From the NCBI GenBank assembly GCA_002730675.1, contig PCAV01000124.1, positions 1 to 11,832 on the forward strand: 11,832 nucleotides of DNA, written 5' to 3'. This stretch comes from Rhodospirillaceae bacterium (GTDB taxonomy: Bacteria > Pseudomonadota > Alphaproteobacteria > Thalassobaculales > Thalassobaculaceae). Positions 6,509-11,832 of this stretch are shown here, one piece after another; the stretch's first letter is position 1; each line of letters starts with the position of its first letter. The position numbers and the translations under genes are program-made. The notes beneath the pieces were generated by a model. That model saw nothing but the letters and a program-made list of their open reading frames with translations. It had not been told where the DNA came from and did no database searches.

Positions 6509-6910
6509 TTATCCGTGGTCCTTAGCTATTACGATGGCGGATCCAATTCCGGGCATTGTCCATCCTAAGTTCGCTGTGACTTCCACATTTTTAACCTGCC
6601 TGCAACCACCTTCACCTTTCTTGCAGAACCCATAATCTCTAAATTGAAGAATGGTTGTGAATTTGAATGCATCATACGACCCTGTTACGTCTACGTCGTC
6701 TGGTCCCAGCCCTGCATTCGGTCAAAGTATTCCTTTTGCATAATATCCTGCATCTGTCATAGCATTTGATATGGCCCAAGTAGCGAGTGAGTGAGTTAAT
6801 TCCTCAGATCCGCGTCTATAAGTTGTTTCTGCAACACCGCAAATCGAGTATTTACCGCGAAGATAATTCTCAGAGCTAACGTCATGGTCAGAGATGCTGC
6901 TTAGTGTCAT
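6509..6910 (-). pseudogene. Degraded thiolase-like (lipid-transfer/SCP2-thiolase type) gene with internal deletions
   Basis: Remnant of a thiolase-like enzyme. Three conserved blocks lie in one reading frame from ATG 6910 (GGGGGA 9 bases upstream). An N-terminal block has L-R-G-K-Y-S-I-C-G-V-A-E-T-T-Y-R-R-G-S. After a TGA at 6722-6724 comes a central-to-late block, G-P-D-D-V-D-V then Y-D-A-F, G-F-C-K-K-G-E-G-G. The last is a C-terminal block, C-R-Q-V-K-N-V-E-V, N-L-G-W, G-S-A-I-V-I-A-K-D, ending at TAA 6509. Intact family members have about 380-400 residues; only 133 codons remain. Roughly 200 residues are missing between the first and second blocks, including the usual active-site cysteine region, and perhaps 50-60 between the second and third. 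Because the frame is kept across these junctions, the losses look like true deletions, not sequencing slips. It lies 36 bases upstream of the DUF35 relic, the normal arrangement of a thiolase-DUF35 operon. Confidence 0.8.
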
Positions 6911-6942
6911 CGGAAATAATCCCCCTTTGTCTTAAACCTTTA

Positions 6943-7017
6943 ATGTAAACTAACATGACGTTTTTTTAGGAGGCTCTATTCAACTAAATTTGTTTTATCG
7001 TGGGTGTAAACTGGCAT
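6943..7017. promoter_or_regulatory. Repeated TGTAAACTnnCAT motif, possible operator pair
   Basis: TGTAAACT followed by two bases and CAT occurs at 6944-6956 and 7005-7017, same orientation, starts 61 bases apart (near six helical turns). The first copy sits inside an inverted ATGT-N6-ACAT (6943-6956). It lies between the minus-strand thiolase relic and the plus-strand SDR at 7095, where a regulator would bind. Spacing and placement support an operator; the short length leaves chance open. Confidence 0.3.
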
Positions 7018-7081
7018 CTGATTAGCGTTTGCTAGTTCATGTTGGTGGGCAATATGCTATTTGGCTTGTTAAAAAATATTT

Positions 7082-7087
7082 AGGAGG
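7082..7087 (+). promoter_or_regulatory. Strong ribosome binding site deciding the SDR start at 7095
   Basis: A perfect AGGAGG sits 7 bases before ATG 7095. This fixes the start there and excludes the upstream in-frame TTG at 7029, which has no such site and would add 22 residues in front of the Rossmann strand. Confidence 0.85.
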
Positions 7088-7094
7088 TAGGTAC

Positions 7095-7898
7095 ATGAGG
7101 GTAATTGTAACTGGAGCTAGCCCAGGTATTGGTGGTTCAACAATTCGAAAATTAGCACAAATAGCAAATCAAAAGGGTGAACAATTACAAATAGCGGCTT
7201 GTGAGATTACATTAACAGATGATTTAAAGTTCCTTACTAAGGAAGTAGAAAGATTGGGAGCTAATGTAAAGATCTTCACAGGAGACCTTTCTGAGCCAGA
7301 GTGTCCAGCGAAAATAGTTGGTGATTCACTCAAGGCTTTTGGTGGATTGGACGCAGTTGTAAGTAATGCAGGTATCACAAGTCCTGCTCCTCTAATAGAT
7401 CTTCCAGTGTCAAAATGGGACAAATTATTAAATGTGAATACGCGCGCAACACTTTTATTAGCACAGGCTGCATACCCTGCGTTGAAAGAATCAAAGGGCG
7501 CCTTAGTTGCTGTCGCATCCATGTCGGGGATGGGAGCGCACCCGGGGATGGGGGCATACAGTCCCAGTAAAGCCGCATTGATATCTCTTTGTCAGGTGCT
7601 CGCACAGGAATGGGCATGCGATGGAATAAATGTAAATACGGTTTCACCGGGAATGGTACGTACCCCTTTAACACAGAAAGTTTATGAAAATAATCAGATA
7701 GCAAAAGAAAGAGCTGCTTTAGTGCCGTGGGGCAGGGTAGGGAATCCGGAAGACATCTCCAACACGATCAGTTTTCTCTTGTCGCCCGAGGCCAGTTATA
7801 TAACGGGCCAGAATATCCTAGTAGACGGGGGCTTCGTTGACTCTTTATATCGTCATATCCCAGGTCTACCCGATAGTAGTAAGATTGATAAGAATTAG
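7095..7898 (+). CDS. SDR family oxidoreductase with extended first loop and C-terminal tail
   Basis: A short-chain dehydrogenase of 267 residues. The N-terminus enters strand 1 at once: V-I-V-T-G-A-S-P-G-I-G-G (3-14). Catalytic and structural residues: S-N-A-G (90-93, usual NNAG), N115, S142, Y155, K159; then S-P-G-M-V-R-T-P (184-191) and T-G-Q-N-I-L-V-D-G-G (237-246). Between helix 1 and strand 2 there are several more residues than usual (about 23-31), and strand 2 ends in A-A-C-E rather than a clear Asp or Arg, so coenzyme preference is not obvious. After the GG motif there is a 20-residue tail (247-267), longer than in the two SDRs upstream. An MFS transporter gene follows 15 bases later, so the two are probably co-transcribed. 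Substrate unknown; the pairing suggests it acts on the transported compound. Confidence 0.87.
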   Translation: MRVIVTGASPGIGGSTIRKLAQIANQKGEQLQIAACEITLTDDLKFLTKEVERLGANVKIFTGDLSEPECPAKIVGDSLKAFGGLDAVVSNAGITSPAPLIDLPVSKWDKLLNVNTRATLLLAQAAYPALKESKGALVAVASMSGMGAHPGMGAYSPSKAALISLCQVLAQEWACDGINVNTVSPGMVRTPLTQKVYENNQIAKERAALVPWGRVGNPEDISNTISFLLSPEASYITGQNILVDGGFVDSLYRHIPGLPDSSKIDKN

Positions 7899-7913
7899 GG
7901 GCTAGGACTTGAA

Positions 7914-9113
7914 ATGTTCGCACTTTTAAGGGGAGCTAACCCGAAGTCTCGCATTATTTGTGTTTGCTTTTTAATGGCGGCAATTGCTTGGGGTTCTGTA
8001 TTTTACGGGCATAGCGTCTATTTAAAAGCTCTAACGGGAGACGGCAGATGGTCAATCGGTCAAATTTCAACCGGAATTACGATCTTTTGGATTTCAAGTT
8101 TGCCAGGAACACTTTTTGTTGGATATTTGATAGATAAAAAGGGTGCAAGTTGGGTTGTTTTCATAGGCGCATGTTGCATCGGTTTTTCGCTAGTAGGAAT
8201 AAGCTGGGCGCGCGATCTTTGGCTAATATTTGTTTGTTACGGAATAATGGGTTTTGCCTATCCGGCAGTTGGCGCTGCAGCTATTAGCGCCACACTTTCT
8301 CCATGGTTTTTTAAAGATTTTGGATGGGCATTGGGACTTTCCCTCACTGGAGCAAGTGTTGGAGGCGCTATAATCCCACCTATTATGGCGTATACTATAC
8401 AAGAGCTCAGTTTCCCCCTGACAATGATTTTCGTAGGGGGAATAGTATTCTGTATATTGTGCATGTTAACGTTCATACTTGCATATACCAAACCTGTAAC
8501 GGTGAAGTCCGTTACTCCAATTCATTCTAAGAATCCCATTGCGGTAGGCTTATTTAAACAGGGGGTTTTTTGGAGAATTTCGATTGCGGCAGGCATGGCG
8601 CTTGCTGGTCAGGTTGGTTTTCTGGCTCATCAAATACCTATCGCCCTTCAGCAAACAAGCGAATTTGCATCTGTAATTTCCGTTACTATAGTTGCAATAT
8701 CAGCAGCTATAGGTCGTCTAATGACAGCGTTCGCTAGTCGTTTAGTTGGCGTGACCAAAATAGCGGCTCTTTGCTACGCTTTCCAAGGGGTAGGGATTCT
8801 TATAGTTAGCCTTGCCAAAACGACAGCTCTACTTTGGTTTGGTTGCTCGGTGGCTGGCCTTGTCGTTGGGGCAATTGTAATGCTCTCTCCAATGCTTGTA
8901 AGAGAAGCGTTTGGATCTATGGACTATGGTAAAAATTACGCCGCGGTTAACGTCATTTTATATCTCTTCGCGGCTGTAAGTCCTTGGTTTCTGGGACATA
9001 TGTTCGATCATCATCAATCGTATGCAGTAGGATTGATGACTTTGTTTATTATTCAAGTAGTTGCTGCTGTTCTTATATTGCCAATTGTTAACTCAGCAAG
9101 AGTTAGCCCTTGA
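7914..9113 (+). CDS. MFS transporter, monocarboxylate-transporter-like
   Basis: A 399-residue secondary transporter of the inner membrane with about twelve hydrophobic segments and a polar central loop around residues 190-210. After the second helix lies an MFS motif A variant, G-Y-L-I-D-K-K-G-A-S (70-79). The stretch S-P-W-F-F-K-D-F-G-W-A-L-G-L-S-L-T-G-A-S (129-148) followed by G-G-A-I-I-P-P (150-156) resembles bacterial MCT/OFA-type carriers for small organic acids. AGGA lies 6 bases before the ATG. It is the second gene of a likely two-gene operon with the SDR. Its last 11 coding bases overlap the 3' end of the convergent small gene. Import or export, and the substrate, cannot be decided. 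Confidence 0.88.
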   Translation: MFALLRGANPKSRIICVCFLMAAIAWGSVFYGHSVYLKALTGDGRWSIGQISTGITIFWISSLPGTLFVGYLIDKKGASWVVFIGACCIGFSLVGISWARDLWLIFVCYGIMGFAYPAVGAAAISATLSPWFFKDFGWALGLSLTGASVGGAIIPPIMAYTIQELSFPLTMIFVGGIVFCILCMLTFILAYTKPVTVKSVTPIHSKNPIAVGLFKQGVFWRISIAAGMALAGQVGFLAHQIPIALQQTSEFASVISVTIVAISAAIGRLMTAFASRLVGVTKIAALCYAFQGVGILIVSLAKTTALLWFGCSVAGLVVGAIVMLSPMLVREAFGSMDYGKNYAAVNVILYLFAAVSPWFLGHMFDHHQSYAVGLMTLFIIQVVAAVLILPIVNSARVSP

Positions 9114-9453
9114 GTGCTTGTTCCATCTCCTCCTTAAGAGCATCAAGTTCATCTTTTGCATCGAGAGCTGGCTTAACGGGCTCTGGTTCTTTGTTAGCAG
9201 ACCCTTTTCTTCTCTCATTCGTTAATCTAATGGTTTCTGCTTTTGTCTCCGCAGTAACTTTTATTGTTTGTCTTTTATCAACCGGTAGAGAATCAAAAAT
9301 AGTTTCTGCTTGATCGTAGTCAGATTGCGATCCACTCTCCGCCGCTTTATTAAGCTTACGCGCTACGCCTTCTGTACCTTTTAATTTAGTACTATCAGCT
9401 AGAATGCGTAAGCCTTGTCTTGTATCCGCGTCTACCTCTTTGACGTCATCCAT
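9103..9453 (-). CDS. Small highly charged protein of unknown function
   Basis: A 116-residue soluble protein with no signal peptide, no membrane segment and no cysteine. It is rich in Lys, Glu, Asp and Ala with few aromatics; the C-terminal third (about 80-116) has a Pro/Lys/Glu linker followed by a run with helix and coiled-coil character (D-E-L-D-A-L-K-E-E-M-E-Q-A-L). A strong GGAGG lies 5 bases before ATG 9453, which supports a real gene. Its 3' end overlaps the convergent MFS gene by 11 bases. A GC-rich hairpin abuts the ribosome binding site. I do not recognise a family; a protein-binding or nucleic-acid-associated role is possible but unsupported. Confidence 0.68.
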   Translation of the reverse strand: MDDVKEVDADTRQGLRILADSTKLKGTEGVARKLNKAAESGSQSDYDQAETIFDSLPVDKRQTIKVTAETKAETIRLTNERRKGSANKEPEPVKPALDAKDELDALKEEMEQALKG

Positions 9454-9463
9454 GATAACCTCC

Positions 9464-9479
9464 GGCTCTTCAGTGAGCC
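9464..9479 (-). promoter_or_regulatory. Hairpin abutting the ribosome binding site of the small charged gene
   Basis: A perfect 5-base GC-rich stem (9475-9479 with 9464-9468) and a 6-base loop, ending at the base before GGAGG (9459-9463). In mRNA it would stack directly against the Shine-Dalgarno sequence and could tune translation. It has no T-run, so it is not a terminator. Confidence 0.35.
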
Positions 9480-9497
9480 CCTGTGGATATTATTTGT

Positions 9498-9514
9498 GGA
9501 AAATTAACTTTTCC
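9498..9514. repeat. Inverted repeat in the divergent region before the GST gene
   Basis: GGAAAA (9498-9503) and TTTTCC (9509-9514) form a perfect 6-base inverted repeat with a 5-base centre. It lies between two divergently transcribed genes, where an operator would be expected. Evidence is position and symmetry only. Confidence 0.25.
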
Positions 9515-9573
9515 CTTAATAGTTTACAACAATTTTGTGACAAAAACCACTCATGCGTGAAATATTATGTCGC

Positions 9574-9624
9574 ATTTAAGTGTGATTGGGAAATTTAAGT
9601 AGAATTCTGCTTTTCAATTTAAGT
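9574..9624 (+). repeat. Three direct copies of ATTTAAGT upstream of the GST gene
   Basis: The 8-mer ATTTAAGT occurs at 9574-9581, 9593-9600 and 9617-9624, the last ending 13 bases before the ATG. Starts are 19 and 24 bases apart. Three identical copies in 51 bases suggest a binding-site array or promoter-associated repeat, although the AT-rich context raises the chance background. Confidence 0.35.
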
Positions 9625-9637
9625 TAGGAAAAAAATA

Positions 9638-10258
9638 ATGATTTTAATTGGGCGTAATGTGTCTCCATTTGTTAGACGGGTAGCTGCTTTAATGCGGCTG
9701 CTAGAAATCGACTTTGAACAACGTTTTTTGGCGACTGCGGATTCTATTGATGATATCGCTAAGTATAATCCATTAGGACGTGTTCCTTCGTTAGTACTAG
9801 ATGATGATGAGATTTTAATCGATAGCTCAGCAATAATTGACTATTTACTGGAAGCTAAAGATCAAGATGGAAAATTTCTATCCAAAACAGGTTTTGGGCG
9901 TCGGCTTGTGTTGCGATCTGTCGCTATCGCGCATGGTGTTATGGAGAAGGGTGTGGCGTCATCTTATGAAAAGACAAGGCGTTCGCCAGAAAAAGTTAGT
10001 GAAGAGTGGTTAAGTAATCTGCAAAGACAGATCGTCTGGGGATTAGAAGAGTTAGAACGAACGGCGGAGCAATCTAAGGAATGGTTACACGGCAATACTC
10101 TTACTCTTGCTGACATCACAACAATTTGCGCATTTGATTATATAAATATTAGACATCAGGGATTATTTGATCCTAATATTTTTCCAGCCTTGCAAGACAT
10201 TTCTGATCGAGGAAACGAATTGTCCGCCTTTTCTGAGACAAAGCCATCACACTTATAG
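9638..10258 (+). CDS. Glutathione S-transferase family protein
   Basis: A 206-residue cytosolic GST-fold protein. The N-terminal thioredoxin-like domain has S9-P10-F-V-R-R-V, where Ser or Cys at position 9 is the usual place for glutathione activation; then G-R-V-P-S-L (47-52) with the cis-proline P50, and I-D-S-S-A-I (61-66), whose D62-S63 would bind the gamma-glutamyl part of glutathione. The all-helical C-terminal domain carries L-T-L-A-D-I (155-160), the N-capping box found throughout the family. Substrate unknown; roles range from detoxification to isomerisation of catabolic intermediates, and the neighbouring catabolic genes do not settle this. AGGA lies about 8 bases before the ATG. 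It has its own upstream region with repeats, so it is probably transcribed alone. It converges with leuA across a 29-base gap with no clear terminator. Confidence 0.87.
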   Translation: MILIGRNVSPFVRRVAALMRLLEIDFEQRFLATADSIDDIAKYNPLGRVPSLVLDDDEILIDSSAIIDYLLEAKDQDGKFLSKTGFGRRLVLRSVAIAHGVMEKGVASSYEKTRRSPEKVSEEWLSNLQRQIVWGLEELERTAEQSKEWLHGNTLTLADITTICAFDYINIRHQGLFDPNIFPALQDISDRGNELSAFSETKPSHL

Positions 10259-10287
10259 ATAAAAGCAATTTTAATAGTTTTCTGGGT

Positions 10288-11832
10288 CTACATCCTGTTT
10301 AATGCGCTGATAACTGCTTTAATCGGGGCGAGTGTAATCGATGTGTCAATTCCAACGCCGAATACGCTCGCGCCATTTTCATCTGGAACTTTAAGTTCTA
10401 TATAGGCCGCTGCTTCAGACGCTGAACCTGCTGTTCGTGTATGTTCAATATAGTCTTTTAGACGAAACTTAAGATCAAATGTATCTCGCATGCCTTGAAT
10501 AAAAGCCGCGATAGGTCCGTTTCCAGTTCCTTTTATCTCGTATCGAGCACCGTCAAAAGCAACCGTTGCTATCATGCGTTCAAGGTCATTGGAACGTGAT
10601 GCCGCTTCGGAGGAGAAGGAAATTAGCTGAAACGGGCCATTTTGTTCAATGAATGTTGATTGGAATGCTTTCCAAATTTCTTCTGGCGTTATTTCTTGGC
10701 TGGTGGCATCAGTAATTTTTTGAATAACCTGGCTAAACTGAGCCTGAGCGGCCTTGGGCAATCGAATGGAGTAGTCGTTTTCTAAGATATATGACACACC
10801 TCCCTTACCGGACTGGCTATTTACACGAATAATAGCCTCGTAGTCTCGTCCTATATCTTTCGGATCTATGGGGAGGTAGGGCACTTCAAATAAGGGACTA
10901 TTAGCAGTTTCCATTGCTTTCATCCCTTTATTGATAGCGTCTTGATGTGAACCCGAAAACGCCGTATGCACAAGTTCACCCGCGTAAGGGTGCCGTGCAT
11001 GGATTGGAAGTTGATTGCAGTGGATAGCCGTATCCATAAGTGAATTGATATTTGAAAAATCAAGTTGTGGGTCGACGCCTTGGGTAAATAAATTTAGTCC
11101 CAATGTAACAATATCCACATTGCCGGTTCTTTCACCATTACCGAATAATGTTCCCTCTACCCTATCTGCACCAGCCATTTGTGCAAGTTCGGCGGCCGCT
11201 ACACCTGTGCCGCGGTCGTTATGTGGATGGACGGACAAGATAACTTTTTCACGGCTTCTAAAGTTTGTGTGCATCCATTCGATTTGATCTGCAAATATAT
11301 TAGGCGTGGCCATTTCAACTGTTGAGGGCAAATTGATTATTGTGGGGTTTTCACTACTAGGTTGCCAAATATCCATGACCGCTTCACAAACTTCTAAAGC
11401 ATAGTCAAGTTCGGTGCCGGTAAAGCTTTCCGGACTGTATTCTAATCTGACATGACTGCCAGAATTTTCTAGCATGGATATTCGATCGCGAACCATCTTG
11501 GCACCATCAACAGCTATTTCTTTAACTCCATCTCGGTCGCTTTCAAATACGACACGCCTTTGAAGAGTGCTGGTCGAATTGTATAGATGAACAATACAGT
11601 TTTCTGACCCCAATAAGCTTTCACAAGTACGTTGTATTAATTCCTCTCTAGCTTGCGTCAGAACTTGTATAGTAACGTTGGAAGGAATGAGATTTTGTTC
11701 AATGATTTCTCTTACAAAATTAAAATCAGTATCTGAGGCAGCAGGAAAGCCAACTTCAATTTCTTTAAAGCCCATTTCCACCAATGTTTTAAACATCCGA
11801 TGTTTTCTAGGTCCATCCATGGGATCTACAAG
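10288..11832 (-). CDS. leuA: 2-isopropylmalate synthase, long form, 5' end cut by window
   Basis: Catalyses the first committed step of leucine biosynthesis: condensation of acetyl-CoA with 2-oxoisovalerate to 2-isopropylmalate. The frame is open at 11832, and the four codons before the first visible Met read L-V-D-P, continuing the conserved N-terminal D-P-M-D-G-P-R-K block; so ATG 11820 is internal and roughly 40-50 residues lie outside the window. Visible are G-F-K-E-I-E-V-G-F-P-A-A-S (near 11730-11770), the metal-binding S-V-H-P-H-N-D-R-G-T-G (near 11205-11235) and G-T-L-F-G-N-G-E-R-T-G-N (near 11117-11155). The C-terminal part (from about 10750 down) contains G-T-G-N-G-P-I-A-A-F, typical of the regulatory domain that binds leucine, so feedback inhibition by leucine is likely. 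The frame shows no damage. It is a housekeeping gene and probably marks the edge of the accessory region. Confidence 0.95.
   Translation of the reverse strand, partial: LVDPMDGPRKHRMFKTLVEMGFKEIEVGFPAASDTDFNFVREIIEQNLIPSNVTIQVLTQAREELIQRTCESLLGSENCIVHLYNSTSTLQRRVVFESDRDGVKEIAVDGAKMVRDRISMLENSGSHVRLEYSPESFTGTELDYALEVCEAVMDIWQPSSENPTIINLPSTVEMATPNIFADQIEWMHTNFRSREKVILSVHPHNDRGTGVAAAELAQMAGADRVEGTLFGNGERTGNVDIVTLGLNLFTQGVDPQLDFSNINSLMDTAIHCNQLPIHARHPYAGELVHTAFSGSHQDAINKGMKAMETANSPLFEVPYLPIDPKDIGRDYEAIIRVNSQSGKGGVSYILENDYSIRLPKAAQAQFSQVIQKITDATSQEITPEEIWKAFQSTFIEQNGPFQLISFSSEAASRSNDLERMIATVAFDGARYEIKGTGNGPIAAFIQGMRDTFDLKFRLKDYIEHTRTAGSASEAAAYIELKVPDENGASVFGVGIDTSITLAPIKAVISALNRM

Noticed and set aside
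6968..7025. Short frame from an ATT codon after the first AGGAGG (6968-6973)
   Set aside because: There is no standard start codon at the proper distance; ATT initiation is rare and the frame has only about 16 codons.
7029..7094. N-terminal extension of the third SDR from TTG 7029
   Set aside because: A perfect AGGAGG with 7-base spacing precedes ATG 7095, and the extension has no role in the Rossmann fold.
11818..11820. ATG 11820 as the true LeuA start
   Set aside because: The upstream codons to the window edge read L-V-D-P, continuing the conserved N-terminal block, so the gene begins outside the window.
1..11832. CRISPR array, tRNA, rRNA, insertion sequence or phage element
   Set aside because: No regularly spaced repeats, no cloverleaf-type sequence, no transposase-like frame and no terminal inverted repeats were seen on either strand.

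Overview
The window reads as an accessory, catabolism-flavoured stretch of a free-living Gram-negative bacterium. By eye it is moderately AT-rich. TRAP transporters, several short-chain dehydrogenases (SDRs), a thiolase/DUF35 relic, a GST and a long-form LeuA together suggest a proteobacterium, perhaps a marine alphaproteobacterium. That placement is inference; there is no rRNA or marker gene to fix it. No tRNA, rRNA, CRISPR array, insertion sequence or transcriptional regulator gene was seen.

Layout from left to right. (1) <1-689, minus: C-terminally cut membrane fatty acid hydroxylase/sterol desaturase-family protein with all His clusters. (2) 915-2845, minus: a TRAP small/large permease pair joined by an ATGA overlap and closest in motifs to the 'mannitol/chloroaromatic' TRAP type. 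No substrate-binding protein gene is present. (3) 3022-3129, minus: a small unexplained reading frame. (4) 3218-4785, plus: two SDRs in one likely operon, the first strongly resembling BadH (2-hydroxycyclohexanecarboxyl-CoA dehydrogenase). (5) 5096-5953, plus: a CmcJ/AsaB-type putative Fe(II)/2-oxoglutarate hydroxylase/desaturase. (6) 6027-6910, minus: two adjacent gene ruins, a DUF35 OB-fold gene broken by one frameshift and one stop, and a thiolase-like gene with large internal deletions. (7) 7095-9113, plus: a third SDR and an MCT-like MFS transporter, 15 bases apart. (8) 9103-9453, minus: a small charged protein of unknown function. (9) 9638-10258, plus: a glutathione S-transferase-family protein. 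(10) 10288->11832, minus: 2-isopropylmalate synthase lacking its N-terminus at the window edge.

How they may work together (inference): the TRAP permeases and the MFS carrier would import or export organic acids. The BadH-like SDR and the other SDRs would oxidise hydroxy-acyl or hydroxylated cyclic intermediates. The CmcJ-like enzyme would hydroxylate or desaturate a substrate. The dead thiolase-DUF35 pair is of the kind known from steroid and cyclic side-chain cleavage, so the locus looks like a cyclic carboxylate or acyl-CoA pathway that has partly decayed or been remodelled. LeuA and probably the GST belong to flanking, more ordinary chromosome.

The most informative non-obvious content is the thiolase-DUF35 relic. 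Smaller points are three ATTTAAGT copies before the GST, a hairpin abutting the ribosome binding site of the small charged gene, and a short repeated motif in the region between the relic and the third SDR.
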